From Aminobacter sp. HY435 (GTDB lineage: Bacteria; Pseudomonadota; Alphaproteobacteria; Rhizobiales; Rhizobiaceae), in contig NZ_JANKZL010000010.1 of the NCBI RefSeq assembly GCF_027568395.1, positions 62,001 through 126,000 of the forward strand: DNA of 64,000 nucleotides, read 5' to 3'. Every line of letters begins with the position of its first letter. The stretch's first letter is position 1. The notes under the pieces were generated by a model. That model had not been told where the DNA came from. It searched no databases and saw only the letters and a program-made list of their open reading frames with translations. Positions 27,246 through 36,412 of the stretch are shown piece by piece. Position numbers and translations under genes: made by a program.

Positions 27246-28112
27246 CTAGGACCTGCCGAAAAGCCCGGTAAACCAACCCATCAGCGCCGACCACCAGCCG
27301 CTGGCCGGTCGCAACGCCTTGCGTAGCGCCGCCTGGGTACGGGGGCCGGCAATGCCGTCTGCCGCGAGGCCATATTCGGCCTGGAACTTCTGAACCGCCC
27401 TGGCGGTGCCGGGGCCGTATATGCCATCCGCGTCGACCGGATAGCCAAGCGCCAGCAAGGCCTCCTGCAGTTCGCCGACCAGTTCGCCGCGCGCGCCCAC
27501 CTGCATCACGCGGTCGGAGGAGGAGGTGCCATCGACGTGCCGCTGATAGGCCTCGGCCAGCTTGATGTGGTAGGCGTTCTTGCGGAAGCCCGGCCCGTTG
27601 TAGCCGTGGCCGACGGCCTCCCAGTCGTGTCCGTTCAGCGCGTTGGCCAAACCTGCCTTGTCGATGTAGCGCGCCATCAGCCGGGCTTGGCCGGCAGCGC
27701 CCGAGCGCGCCTCGGCCACAAGGGCATCGACATTGTCGAAGCCAAGCCACAGCCAATGCGATCCCATGACCTGCCCAAGCCCCCAGGATGTCGACTCGTA
27801 GGCTGCCTGGTGATCAATCGCGGCGGCCCGCTCGATCATCTCCCAGCGCGCCGCCTGACTGCGCGGATTTGGGATAGCGCCCGTGTCGGGGGAGGCCAGC
27901 CCGCCGGCCCGCGCCATGTCCTGCTTGTGCCCGGAAAGCCGGCGGTCGAAATAGTGGCCTTCGAAGCGGATCAGCGGCTCGTTGCGGCCGTCGACCCTGG
28001 CAAACACCTGGCCGGCGCTCTCGATCTCGGCGATCGCCAGCAGCGCCGCCGGCTCGAGCCCGAACTCGCGCGCCGCCTTTTCGATCTCGACTGTCGTGTG
28101 TATGCTGAACAT
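27246..28112 (-). CDS. Endolysin-like N-acetylmuramidase with PG-binding domain
   Basis: The 288-aa protein has an N-terminal muramidase domain of the DUF3380/PF11860 type (AIAEIESAGQVF with a likely catalytic Glu; TSWGLGQVMGSHW; GHGYNGPGF). A PG_binding_1 domain at ~210-270 follows (LQEALLALGYPVDADGIYGP), and a Trp-rich hydrophobic tail (WWSALMGWFTGLFGRS) ends it. There is no signal peptide, as in phage endolysins, and no holin or phage gene is adjacent. It may be a domesticated phage lysin; the hydrophobic tail could be an outer-membrane-destabilising or membrane-targeting element. Confidence 0.87.
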   Translation of the reverse strand: MFSIHTTVEIEKAAREFGLEPAALLAIAEIESAGQVFARVDGRNEPLIRFEGHYFDRRLSGHKQDMARAGGLASPDTGAIPNPRSQAARWEMIERAAAIDHQAAYESTSWGLGQVMGSHWLWLGFDNVDALVAEARSGAAGQARLMARYIDKAGLANALNGHDWEAVGHGYNGPGFRKNAYHIKLAEAYQRHVDGTSSSDRVMQVGARGELVGELQEALLALGYPVDADGIYGPGTARAVQKFQAEYGLAADGIAGPRTQAALRKALRPASGWWSALMGWFTGLFGRS

Positions 28113-28306
28113 GCGTCTCGCGCTCCGATTGGTCGGTGCAATTGTCGTCCAACCATGCTGGAGGTGGAAAAATCTAGCACGCCTCGACGAAAAATTTCTG
28201 GACCAGGCTCCGAAGGCATTCTCGGCCAGATGGTCAACACATTGGATTTACATTGCTTTTGGCAGCGGATTGAAAAATGGCGGGCAAGGCGCTACGGGCT
28301 CACGCC

Positions 28307-29230
28307 ATGACTCTTTCCACACCCAGCTTTCGTGTCGCCGCCCTCTACCGCTTCAGCCGGTTCGAGCAGTTCGAAGCCCTTCGCGCGCCGCTTGCCGACT
28401 TCTGCTGCAGCCGCGGCATCAAGGGTACGCTTCTGCTGGCCCGCGAAGGCATCAACGGCACCGTCGCCGGAACCAACGAGGTGATTGCCGAGCTCATCGC
28501 CTACATCGAGGCGATTCCCGCACTCGCAGGCCTGGAGCTGAAGTACAGCGCTGCAAGCGAAATGCCCTTCCACCGCATGAAGGTGCGTCTGAAGAGCGAG
28601 ATCGTCACTATGGGTGTCGAGGGCATCGATCCGTTGAAAAGCGTCGGGGCCTATGTCGAGGCCGGCGACTGGAACGCGCTGATCTCCGATCCAGACACGA
28701 TCCTCATCGACACCCGCAACGACTACGAGGTCTCGATCGGCACCTTCGCCGGCGCCATCGATCCGCAGACCAAGAGCTTCCGCGAATTCCCGGGTTGGGT
28801 CGAGGCGCATCGGGGCGAGATGGAAGGCAAGAAGGTCGCGATGTTCTGCACCGGCGGTATCCGCTGCGAGAAGGCGACAGCCTACGTCAAGTCGCTCGGC
28901 ATCGACGAGGTGTTCCACCTCAAGGGCGGAATCCTCAAATATCTCGAAGACGTTCCGGCCGACCAGAGCATGTGGGAGGGCGAGTGCTTCGTGTTCGACG
29001 AGCGCGTCTCGGTTTCGCATGGCCTGGTCGAAGGCGAGGCGGAACTCTGCCGTGCCTGCCGTCATCCGCTGAAGCCGGAGGAACTGGCATCGCCGAAATT
29101 CCAGGCGGGCGTGTCGTGCCCGCATTGCTCCGAGGTGCGTAGCGAAGACGACCGCGCCCGCTATGCCGAGCGCCACCGGCAGGTCGAACTCGCCGAGCAA
29201 CGCGGGGTGGGACCTCACATCGGCAGTTGA
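28307..29230 (+). CDS. trhO: tRNA uridine(34) hydroxylase, rhodanese-like (TrhO)
   Basis: I choose ATG 28307 ([10 protein letters not shown]); an ATG 30 bases earlier is possible. The 307-aa product has the N-terminal UPF0176 acylphosphatase-like domain ([20 protein letters not shown]), a rhodanese domain with the active-site loop [10 protein letters not shown], and a C-terminal cysteine-rich part (CRACRHPL and CPHC, possible zinc site). TrhO adds a hydroxyl to U34 of some tRNAs. It is probably monocistronic. Confidence 0.93.
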   Translation: MTLSTPSFRVAALYRFSRFEQFEALRAPLADFCCSRGIKGTLLLAREGINGTVAGTNEVIAELIAYIEAIPALAGLELKYSAASEMPFHRMKVRLKSEIVTMGVEGIDPLKSVGAYVEAGDWNALISDPDTILIDTRNDYEVSIGTFAGAIDPQTKSFREFPGWVEAHRGEMEGKKVAMFCTGGIRCEKATAYVKSLGIDEVFHLKGGILKYLEDVPADQSMWEGECFVFDERVSVSHGLVEGEAELCRACRHPLKPEELASPKFQAGVSCPHCSEVRSEDDRARYAERHRQVELAEQRGVGPHIGS

Positions 29231-29328
29231 GCCGCCGGCCGCCGGCTATCGCCATTTTGGCCGCCGTCATTGTAATGTCGCGTTCGTCCGCCTACCTCAC
29301 GGCGACCGACATACAACCGGAGGCACTG

Positions 29329-30093
29329 ATGTTCGACCCCAAGAAGCTGCTCGACGATCTCCTGGGCTCCAAGATCCCTGGCACGGAATCCACCGTTCGT
29401 GACAAGGCGGGGCAGGCGACGCAACTCGCCAAGGACAACCCGCTGGCCGCCGGAGCACTGGTCGCCGTGCTGCTCGGCACCGGCACCGGACGCAAGGTCA
29501 CCGGCTCGGCGCTGAAGATCGGCGGATTGGCAGCCATTGGCGGTCTCGCCTACAAGGCTTATCAGAACTACAAGGCCGGCAATGCGCCGGAGGCAACCGC
29601 GACCGCTCCGGACGCCGAACCGCAGCTTTTGCCGCCACCTGCCAATGACGCCTTCCACCCGCAGCAGGCGCCGCAGGGCGAGACCGAATTCGCGCTGACC
29701 CTGATCCGCGCCATGATCGCGGCAGCCAAGGCCGATGGGCACATCGACGACGAAGAGCGCAAGAAGATCGGCGACCGGCTGAGCCTTTCGGGTATCGGCC
29801 CCGAGGCCGAGCAGTTCGTGCGCTCGGAACTCGACGCGCCGCTCGATCTCGACGCCATCGTCGCCGCGGCCCAGACCGATGCGCAGAAGGTGGAACTCTA
29901 CACTGCCTCGCGCCTGGCGATCGATCCCGATACGCGCGCCGAGCGCGGTTATCTCGACCTGCTGGCCGGCCGGCTGAAGCTGCCGGACGCACTGGTCGAC
30001 CATGTCGAGGCGACCGTTTCGAGCGTCAAGGTGCCGATCGAGGCATCCGCCAATCCTGCCGCCACCAACCCCCAGGTCAATCCGCGCTGGTGA
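29329..30093 (+). CDS. DUF533 (TerB-like) family protein
   Basis: The start is ATG 29329 (MFDPKKLLDD), preceded by CCGGAGG. The 254-aa protein has an N-terminal segment with small hydrophobic stretches (AAGALVAVLLGTGTG, KIGGLAAIGGLAYKAYQNY). A C-terminal TerB-like helical domain follows (TLIRAMIAAAKADGHIDDEE with the acidic metal-binding pattern). It is the typical DUF533 layout, associated with the inner membrane. Function is not known. A terminator lies 133 bases downstream. Confidence 0.88.
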   Translation: MFDPKKLLDDLLGSKIPGTESTVRDKAGQATQLAKDNPLAAGALVAVLLGTGTGRKVTGSALKIGGLAAIGGLAYKAYQNYKAGNAPEATATAPDAEPQLLPPPANDAFHPQQAPQGETEFALTLIRAMIAAAKADGHIDDEERKKIGDRLSLSGIGPEAEQFVRSELDAPLDLDAIVAAAQTDAQKVELYTASRLAIDPDTRAERGYLDLLAGRLKLPDALVDHVEATVSSVKVPIEASANPAATNPQVNPRW

Positions 30094-30225
30094 GGCGGCG
30101 GCGGGAGGGCGCGCAAGGCCGCTAAAAGGCCGATATTCGCGTTAAGGATTTGTTAACCGAGCAAGCGCATCATTTTCCTACTCGGATCGGCTCTCCTCCT
30201 CCCAAGCACGGTTCGATGAAAAACT

Positions 30226-30252
30226 GGGCGGTCGCCAATGACCGCCCTTTTT
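30226..30252 (+). terminator. Intrinsic terminator after the DUF533 gene
   Basis: GGGCGGTC and GACCGCCC pair around a GCCAAT loop and are followed by TTTTTCT on the plus strand. It lies in a 298-base gap before the SDR gene. The rest of that gap is AT-richer and may hold the SDR promoter. Confidence 0.85.
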
Positions 30253-30391
30253 CTGTGTCTCTCCCGCACATCAACCGAACAGCTCTTCAAGCAAAAACCA
30301 ATCTGGTCTTGCCTGGAGCGAGGTTCTAGACTGCAGGCGCTACCAAAGATCTGCCACCGGCGATCGGTTTTGCGCAGGGAGGAGCTTAATC

Positions 30392-31147
30392 ATGTCGAGC
30401 AACAGGGTCGCAGTGGTTACCGGCGCCGGCAAGGGCATCGGCAAGGCGGTGGCGACAGCCTTGCTGCAGGATGGCTGGAACACTGTGTTTTGCGGGCGCA
30501 GCCGGGCCGCGCTGGACGGGGCAATTGCGGACGCGGGCAAGACCGACGCCAGGGCGTTGGCCGTGGTCTGCGACGTCACCAGGCCCGATCAGGTCGACGA
30601 CATGTTCGAGACCATCACCGAAGCCTTCGGCCGGGTCGACCTGCTCTTCAACAATGCCGGCATGGGCTACAAGGCCTCGACCATCGATGAGATACCCGTC
30701 GAGGCGTGGAACGATGTCCTGGCGGTCAACCTGACCGGCACCTTCCTGTGCTCGCGCGCCGCGTTCGCCGCGATGCGCCGGCAAGAGCCGATGGGCGGCC
30801 GCATCATCAACAACGGCTCGGTTTCGGCGCACGCGCCGCGGCCGGGGTCGGTTCCCTACACGGCGACCAAGCACGCGATCACCGGCCTGACCAAGACGTT
30901 GGCGCTGGACGGCCGGCCGTTCGACATCGCCTGCGGCCAGATCGACATCGGCAATGCGCTGACCGAGATGGCCGTCCCGATGACGATCGGCGTCCAACAG
31001 GCGAACGGGGCGATTGCGCCCGAGGCGACCATGGACGTCGCACGCGTCGCCGAGGCGGTGGTCTACATGGCCGGCCTGCCGCTCGACGCCAATGTGCTGT
31101 TCATGACCGTCATGGCGACGAAGATGCCCTATGTCGGGCGCGGCTGA
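30392..31147 (+). CDS. SDR family oxidoreductase
   Basis: The 251-aa short-chain dehydrogenase has the nucleotide-binding TGAGKGIGKAVATAL, NNAGMGYK, the Ser of NNGSVSAHAPRPGS and the catalytic PYTATKHA (Tyr-x-x-x-Lys). The substrate is not deducible; the closest layout is that of 3-oxoacyl-ACP-reductase-like or sugar-dehydrogenase-like enzymes. ATG 30392 has GGAGG upstream (gcagggaggagct). It ends 6 bases before the convergent aminotransferase stop. Confidence 0.9.
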   Translation: MSSNRVAVVTGAGKGIGKAVATALLQDGWNTVFCGRSRAALDGAIADAGKTDARALAVVCDVTRPDQVDDMFETITEAFGRVDLLFNNAGMGYKASTIDEIPVEAWNDVLAVNLTGTFLCSRAAFAAMRRQEPMGGRIINNGSVSAHAPRPGSVPYTATKHAITGLTKTLALDGRPFDIACGQIDIGNALTEMAVPMTIGVQQANGAIAPEATMDVARVAEAVVYMAGLPLDANVLFMTVMATKMPYVGRG

Positions 31148-31153
31148 GCCGGA

Positions 31154-32338
31154 CTATTTCGCCAGGAACGCCTCGATCCGTTCCAGTGCGCGCAGGATGT
31201 TCTCCTCGGAGTTGGCGTAGGAGAGCCTGATGTAGCCTTCGCCGAGCACGCCGAAGTCCGGTCCGCCGATGAGGGCGACGCCGGCCTCTTCCAGTAACGC
31301 CGAAGCAAGCTTCTTGGCCTTCCAGCCGGTGTCGGCGATGTTGGGGAAGGCGTAGAACGCGCCTTTGGGCGTGACGCAGGAAATGCCCGGGATGGCGTTC
31401 AGCCCCTCGACGACGGTCCTGCGGCGCCTGTCGAAGGCGCGCATCATCGTGTCGACATCGTCCTGGGGGCCGTCGATCGCGGCAATGCCGGCGAACTGGC
31501 TCGGCGCGTTGACGCATGACCAGCAATTGACGGCGAGCTTGCGCACCTTGTCGTAGAGGTGGCCGCCCTGTGGGCCGTTCGGCCAGATCGACCAACCCAT
31601 GCGCCAGCCGGTCATGGCCCAGGTCTTGGACCAGCCGTTGAGCACGATCAGCCGGTCGCGGATATCGGGGAACTGCAACAGCGAGCTGTGGCGTTCACCG
31701 TCATAGGTCATGACGTCGTAGATTTCGTCGGACAGGATCGCAACGCCGGGATGCGCTTCCAGGCCCTTGACCAGCTTGGCGATCTCGATGCGCGGGGTGA
31801 CGCCGCCGGTCGGGTTGGCTGGCGAATTGAGGATCAGAAGTCGCGTCTTTGGCGTGATCAGCGACAGGGTTTCCTCGGCCGAGAAGGCAAATCCATTGGC
31901 CTCGCGCACCGGCACAGGCACGGGAACGGCGCCGGTGAACTCGATCATCGAGCGATAGATCGGAAATCCGGGATCGGGATAGAGGATTTCAGCGCCCGGT
32001 TCGCCGAACATCAGGATGGCGGCGAACATCGTCGGCTTGCCGCCGGGCATGATCATGATGCTCTCAGGCGAAACCTCGACGCCGGTGGTCGTCAAGGTCC
32101 GCCGCACCACGGCCTCGCGGGTCGCCAGCAGTCCGTTGGCCGGGGTGTAGCCGTGGTGGCCGTCGCGCATCGCCTTGATCGCCGCCTCGACGATGTGATC
32201 GGGGGTGCGGAAGTCCGGCTGGCCAATGCCGAGATTGACGATGTCACGTCCCGCGTGGAGCAGGGCTGTCGCGCGGGCCAGCACGGCGAAGGCGTTTTCC
32301 TCGCCGAGGCGGTCGAAGGCGGCAATCGTTTGGAGCAT
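31154..32338 (-). CDS. Pyridoxal phosphate aminotransferase class I/II
   Basis: The start is ATG 32338 (MLQTIAAFDR); a longer ORF start overlaps the divergent promoter. The 394-aa fold-type I enzyme has GIGQPDFRTP, NSPANPTGGV, DEIYDVMTYDG and the Schiff-base Lys in NGWSKTWAMTGWRMGW, plus a C-terminal Arg in RLSYANSEENI. It is an aspartate/alanine-type transaminase of subgroup I gamma; the exact substrate is unclear. It is divergent from the GNAT gene with a 59-base intergenic region. Confidence 0.88.
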   Translation of the reverse strand: MLQTIAAFDRLGEENAFAVLARATALLHAGRDIVNLGIGQPDFRTPDHIVEAAIKAMRDGHHGYTPANGLLATREAVVRRTLTTTGVEVSPESIMIMPGGKPTMFAAILMFGEPGAEILYPDPGFPIYRSMIEFTGAVPVPVPVREANGFAFSAEETLSLITPKTRLLILNSPANPTGGVTPRIEIAKLVKGLEAHPGVAILSDEIYDVMTYDGERHSSLLQFPDIRDRLIVLNGWSKTWAMTGWRMGWSIWPNGPQGGHLYDKVRKLAVNCWSCVNAPSQFAGIAAIDGPQDDVDTMMRAFDRRRRTVVEGLNAIPGISCVTPKGAFYAFPNIADTGWKAKKLASALLEEAGVALIGGPDFGVLGEGYIRLSYANSEENILRALERIEAFLAK

Positions 32339-32397
32339 TGCGGTCACCCGTCTGGTTCTGTCGCGCGTTTGTGATTTTTGCGAGACTGGTGCCAATC

Positions 32398-33105
32398 ATG
32401 TCAAACGAATTGGAGACATCCTTGTCGGAGAACCTTCAGGACTGGAAGCCGCGACCGCGGCCCGAGCGCACAGCGATCGAAGGCCGTTACGTCAGGCTCG
32501 AGCCGCTCGATGCGGCAAAGCATGGCAGCGCCCTGTTCGAGATGGCGACGGCGCAGGATGCCGAAGGCCGCTTCCGCTGGCTGTTCGACACCAAGCCGGC
32601 GACGCGTGCCGACTTCCAGCCCTGGCTCGACAAGTCCGCAGCCAGCGAGGATCCGCTGTTCTTCGTGGTCATCGACAAGGCGAGCGGCAAGATAGCCGGA
32701 CGCCAGACGCTGATGCGCATCGATCCGACCTATGGCGTCATCGAGATCGGCAACATCTACTGGAGCGGCATCGTCGCGCGCAAACCAGCGGCAACCGAGG
32801 CGCAGTTCCTGTTTGCACGCTACGCCTTCGACCTCGGCTACCGCCGCTACGAATGGAAGTGCAACAACCGCAATGAGCCGTCGAAACGCGCCGCCGAGCG
32901 CTTCGGCTTCAAGTTCGAAGGCATCTTCCGCCAGCACATGGTGGTGAAGGGCGAGAACCGGGATACCGCCTGGTACGCGATCATCGACAAGGAATGGCCC
33001 GCGCTCAAGCAGGCCTACGATGCATGGCTCGATCCTGCGAACTTCGACGCCAAGGGCCAGCAGAAGCGCCGGCTCGAGGATTTCCGGGCCGAATTCGGCG
33101 CCTGA
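32398..33105 (+). CDS. GNAT family N-acetyltransferase (RimJ/RimL-like)
   Basis: ATG 32398 begins MSNELETSLSEN. The 235-aa product fits the acetyltransf_3 type: RTAIEGRYVRLEPL, IEIGNIYWSGIVARKPAATEAQFLFARYAF, then the acetyl-CoA site region YRRYEWKCNNRNEPSKRAAERFGFKFEG. Members acetylate protein N-termini or small amines; the target here is not known. Confidence 0.87.
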   Translation: MSNELETSLSENLQDWKPRPRPERTAIEGRYVRLEPLDAAKHGSALFEMATAQDAEGRFRWLFDTKPATRADFQPWLDKSAASEDPLFFVVIDKASGKIAGRQTLMRIDPTYGVIEIGNIYWSGIVARKPAATEAQFLFARYAFDLGYRRYEWKCNNRNEPSKRAAERFGFKFEGIFRQHMVVKGENRDTAWYAIIDKEWPALKQAYDAWLDPANFDAKGQQKRRLEDFRAEFGA

Positions 33106-33217
33106 GACGATTTGGCCGGATAGCTCCGGCGGACATTCACTGGAGCGCATCCGCTAAAAGTGCTAGCCGGTCGCAGCCTGGCACTTTGCTGCCGATGATC
33201 GAACGGAAGATTTGCCG

Positions 33218-33424
33218 ATGGATACCAAAAGCCGAAATTCAGCAGTCGCCGCTGCCGTCATCCTGGCATGCTTCGGCATCGTCGGCTACTTCCTGCCCAA
33301 GATCATGGTGGCGGTCGGCAACTATTCGACGGTTGCCGCCGGCGTGATTGCCGCGGCATTCGTTCTGGCCTTTTTCGCGGTCTTCTGGCTGCGGGGCCGC
33401 AGCCAGCGCAAGAAAGGCGTCTGA
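33218..33424 (+). CDS. Small two-helix membrane protein
   Basis: The start is ATG 33218 (MDTKSRNSA), with GGAAGA upstream. The 68-aa product has two clear membrane helices (VAAAVILACFGIVGYFLP; VAAGVIAAAFVLAFFAVFWL) and a basic tail RGRSQRKKGV. I do not recognise the family. It lies between the GNAT gene and the convergent nickel/cobalt transporter. Confidence 0.7.
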   Translation: MDTKSRNSAVAAAVILACFGIVGYFLPKIMVAVGNYSTVAAGVIAAAFVLAFFAVFWLRGRSQRKKGV

Positions 33425-33451
33425 TCGGCTGTCGGATACCGGCCGTCAGCC

Positions 33452-34513
33452 TCAGGCGCTGAGGCTTGCCGCCAAAAGCGTCAGACCCAGCAGCAGCACC
33501 AGCGCTGCACCACCGATCTCGATCGCGTTGTGGACGCGGTTTCCGGCGCGCCCGTCGCCGGCGACGGCGACTGCCCAGTTCTTGGCGGTGACAGCCATAA
33601 TGGCGAGGGCCGATACGGTGATCGCGGTGCCGAGCGCCATGGCGAACACCGACAGGATGCCGCCGGCCCACAGGCCGTTGAGGAAGGCGAACGACAGCAC
33701 GATCAGCGCACCGGAGCAGGGCCGGATGCCGACGGCAGCGACCGCCGACCAGGCTGTGCGCCAGTCGAAGTGCCTGCCTTCGAGCCTCTTCGGGTCAGGC
33801 GCGTGCGCGTGGCCGCAGGTCGAGCAGACCTCGGCGTGATGATGATGCCCATGGTCGTGATGCGCGTGGTGATCGTGTGAATGGTCGTGGTCGTGATGCG
33901 CGTGATCGTGGCCGGCATGCGCTGCCGACAGGCTGTGCGCCGGCGTCGAACCAGCAAGGCCGAAGGCCATCGGCCGCAGCTTCTTCCACAACAGCCAGGC
34001 GCCAAACGCTGCGATCAGGGCGTAGCTGACCGTCTCGAGGAACCAGGTGGCATTGGTCATCGACACGGACGTTCCACGCAGCACCAGAAACACCAGCGCC
34101 ATCAGGACCACCGCCGTCAGGCCCTGAAGGAAGGCCGAAACGAACGACAGCACGACGCCGCGCCGCAAGGCCACTTCGTTGGCCAGCATGTAGGACGAGA
34201 TGACCGCCTTGCCGTGACCGGGGCCGGCGGCATGGAAGATGCCATAGGCAAACGACAGGCCAACCAGCAGCCATGTGCCGCCGCTCTCGCCATCGCGCAT
34301 CGCCTTCAGCGAGCCGGTCAGCGAACGGTAGAACTGCTGCTGATGCACGTTGATCCAGTTCAGCAATCCGGAAAACAGGCCGGTCGAAGGCACCACCGCC
34401 TCGTTGGTGCCGATGCCGAGCGAGCTTTGGGCATGGGCGTGGCCGGCGAAATGGCTGAGCACGTAGCTGAGCGCCAAGAGGGCGAATATCACGCGAACTG
34501 TGGTCTTCTTCAC
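33452..34513 (-). CDS. rcnA: Nickel/cobalt efflux transporter, RcnA/NicO type, with long His-rich loop
   Basis: The 353-aa inner-membrane protein has the signature HAAGPGHGKAVISSYML (~94-110), a second conserved block GIRPCSGALIVLSFAFLNGLW, and six or so membrane helices. A cytoplasmic or periplasmic His-rich stretch at 198-236 is exceptionally dense in His/Asp and ends in CSTCGHAH. It moves Ni2+/Co2+ across the membrane. The DUF1007 gene lies 4 bases upstream on the same strand, a conserved pairing. No metal-responsive regulator is adjacent. Confidence 0.92.
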   Translation of the reverse strand: MKKTTVRVIFALLALSYVLSHFAGHAHAQSSLGIGTNEAVVPSTGLFSGLLNWINVHQQQFYRSLTGSLKAMRDGESGGTWLLVGLSFAYGIFHAAGPGHGKAVISSYMLANEVALRRGVVLSFVSAFLQGLTAVVLMALVFLVLRGTSVSMTNATWFLETVSYALIAAFGAWLLWKKLRPMAFGLAGSTPAHSLSAAHAGHDHAHHDHDHSHDHHAHHDHGHHHHAEVCSTCGHAHAPDPKRLEGRHFDWRTAWSAVAAVGIRPCSGALIVLSFAFLNGLWAGGILSVFAMALGTAITVSALAIMAVTAKNWAVAVAGDGRAGNRVHNAIEIGGAALVLLLGLTLLAASLSA

Positions 34514-34517
34514 CTGA

Positions 34518-35183
34518 TTACCCCTTGGCCTGGCAGTTCAATTCCAGCTTGGTGGCAAAAATCTTGCTCATGTCGGTGCCGGACGGGTCGTTGAAGAAGG
34601 CATCGGTGAGGCTTGCCTGGTTCTGTGCGAGCGCTTCGTCGGGGTCGGGCCGGATCACTTGCTTGGTGCAGATCGACGGCAGGTCGGCGACGGAGAGGTT
34701 GCTGTCTTCGGTGAAGTCGATCGCCGTGTAGAAGGTCGGGTCGTAGACGCCGAAGTCGATCTTGCCGGCGAGTTGCAACGGCTCCTTCGGCTCGGTCTCG
34801 AACAGGATGATCAGTTGCTGATCTTCGAAATTCGCCACCAGATTGGCCGGCGGTTTCATCGCCACATCCTTGCCGCCGGCGGTGACGACCTGGAAATAGT
34901 TGAACTCGCCGATCGACTCGAACACCGTCTTCGACACTTCCGCCAGTTCGGTATCGTCCAGCTGGAGATCGGCGTTCTTGTCGAACTCCATCAGCACAGT
35001 GCTGGAAAACAGGTCGTCGAAACGCCACAGATGGCGCAGCGACTTCACCGTCTTGTCGGGATTGAGCATGACGTCGAGCCGGGCCTCGGCGAAGACGTGC
35101 GGGTGGACGCTCGCCGGCATGGTCATGGCCAGCAAGGCCACGGCCGCCGTGGCCAGAAGCGTCGTTCGTCTTTTCAGAATCAT
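34518..35183 (-). CDS. DUF1007 periplasmic protein paired with rcnA
   Basis: The start is ATG 35183 (MILKRRTTLLA); the 221-aa product has a signal peptide ending ASVHPHVFAEA. The DUF1007 domain shows HPHVFAEARL, WRFDDLFSSTVLMEFDKN and FYTAIDFTEDSNL. DUF1007 proteins occur with nickel/cobalt transporters of the RcnA/NicO type and are thought to help deliver or buffer metal in the periplasm. The His-Pro-His at the mature N-terminus could bind metal. The function is by association only. Confidence 0.9.
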   Translation of the reverse strand: MILKRRTTLLATAAVALLAMTMPASVHPHVFAEARLDVMLNPDKTVKSLRHLWRFDDLFSSTVLMEFDKNADLQLDDTELAEVSKTVFESIGEFNYFQVVTAGGKDVAMKPPANLVANFEDQQLIILFETEPKEPLQLAGKIDFGVYDPTFYTAIDFTEDSNLSVADLPSICTKQVIRPDPDEALAQNQASLTDAFFNDPSGTDMSKIFATKLELNCQAKG

Positions 35184-35257
35184 TGCGGCTGCCCGGGAAT
35201 TCTTCGGCGAGGCCGAGAGTTATCAAAAACAGGGCGAAAGTGGGACGCGGCGCTCAA

Positions 35258-36166
35258 CTAACTGGCATGATCGCAAGGATTGGTCTTGAACCATTGCACC
35301 AGGAAGTCGACGAAGACGCGGATCTTGGCGGGCAGGTAACGGCGGTGCGGGTAGACGGCAAAGATACCGCCGCCGGAGAGCCGGCGGTCGTCGAGCGCCG
35401 GGATCAGCCTGCCTGCGTCGATGTCGGGCGCCGCGATGAAATCAGGCAGGATGGCGAAGCCGAGCCCGGCAACGGCGGCGGCGCGCGCCGCGAGCGGGCT
35501 GTTGACCTCGATCGGGCCGCTGACGCCGACGGTGATGGTGTCGCCGGCGTCGCCGACGAACGGCCAGTTGGAGAGCCAGCGGCCATTGGTGTCGATGATG
35601 CAGGGGATGTTTGCGAGATCAGACGGCTTCTGCGGCATGCCGTATTTTTCGATCAGCTCGGGCGAGGCGCACAGCCGGATGCCGAACGGCGCCAGCCGCC
35701 GCGCGATCAGCGATGAATTCTCCAGCCGCGAGATGCGAATGGCCAGATCGAAGCCTTCTTCCACGAGATCGACGAAACGGTCGTCGAGGTGGATTTCGAG
35801 CACGATGTCGGGATGCTCCCTGGCGAAGTCGATCAGCGACCGGCCGATGGGCGCATCGGCGAAGGTGCGCGGCGCCGACAGCTTGATGCGGCCGCGCACG
35901 TCGCCGGAGGATTCGCGCACCGCGTCGGCCAGGCTGTCGACCTCGCGGATGATCTCGGAGGCGCGCCGATAATAGGTGTGGCCGGCCTCGGTCAGCGAGA
36001 ACTGCCGCGTGGTGCGGTTGAGCAGCAGCGCGCCGAGCTCGTCCTCGAGCTCGCGGACATATTTCGACAGCAGCGCCTTGGAGCGGCCGATCTTGCGCGC
36101 CGCGGCCGAAAAGCCCTCGGCTTCAACCACGTCGATGAAGGCGCGCATGCGCGTGAGTGTGTCCAT
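35258..36166 (-). CDS. LysR family transcriptional regulator
   Basis: The 302-aa protein has an N-terminal winged helix (MDTLTRMRAFIDVVEAEGFSAAARKIGRSKA... with the LSKYVRELEDELGALLLNR recognition part). A LysR substrate-binding domain follows, with GRIKLSAPRTFAD at the hinge. It belongs to the subgroup that often controls redox or detoxification genes nearby. No divergent gene of that sort remains next to it; the 246 bases upstream contain a gene remnant and the start of the anomalous island. Confidence 0.92.
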   Translation of the reverse strand: MDTLTRMRAFIDVVEAEGFSAAARKIGRSKALLSKYVRELEDELGALLLNRTTRQFSLTEAGHTYYRRASEIIREVDSLADAVRESSGDVRGRIKLSAPRTFADAPIGRSLIDFAREHPDIVLEIHLDDRFVDLVEEGFDLAIRISRLENSSLIARRLAPFGIRLCASPELIEKYGMPQKPSDLANIPCIIDTNGRWLSNWPFVGDAGDTITVGVSGPIEVNSPLAARAAAVAGLGFAILPDFIAAPDIDAGRLIPALDDRRLSGGGIFAVYPHRRYLPAKIRVFVDFLVQWFKTNPCDHAS

Positions 36167-36280
36167 GTGCCTGCGGCCTCGTTCAAAAATCGGCTACGAC
36201 AACGCTAGGATTGTTCACACCTGGGGGTCAAGCGGCTTGGTGTCCAGCCGTCGTGCCTCGCAGGCTGGGGTGCATGACGT

Positions 36281-36412
36281 TCAGTTGAAGGCCTGGACGT
36301 TGAGTCCGTCGAACCTGCCAGCCGCCAGGTCCTTCTTCTTGATGGTCATCAGCACCAGGCTGGCGACGTCACATCCAGCCCAACACGGGCTCATGGTGCG
36401 TCGCGGAAGTGA
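36281..36412 (-). pseudogene. In-frame 44-codon continuation after the stop of the methyltransferase/P-loop gene
   Basis: After the TGA at 36413-36415 the same frame stays open for 43 codons (containing MTIKKKDLAAGRFDGLNVQ) to a second stop at 36281. The encoded stretch is not low complexity. It could be the original C-terminus of the upstream gene after a nonsense mutation, the end of an older gene at the island junction, or chance. It lies 115 bases upstream of the LysR start. Confidence 0.3.

Noticed and set aside
33106-33217. A sigma-54 style TGGCAC-TTTGC match near 33178
   Set aside because: The spacing between the two halves is wrong for a -24/-12 promoter.
36167-36280. Possible divergent target gene of the LysR regulator
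   Set aside because: No open reading frame of sensible size starts here; only the continuation remnant lies upstream.
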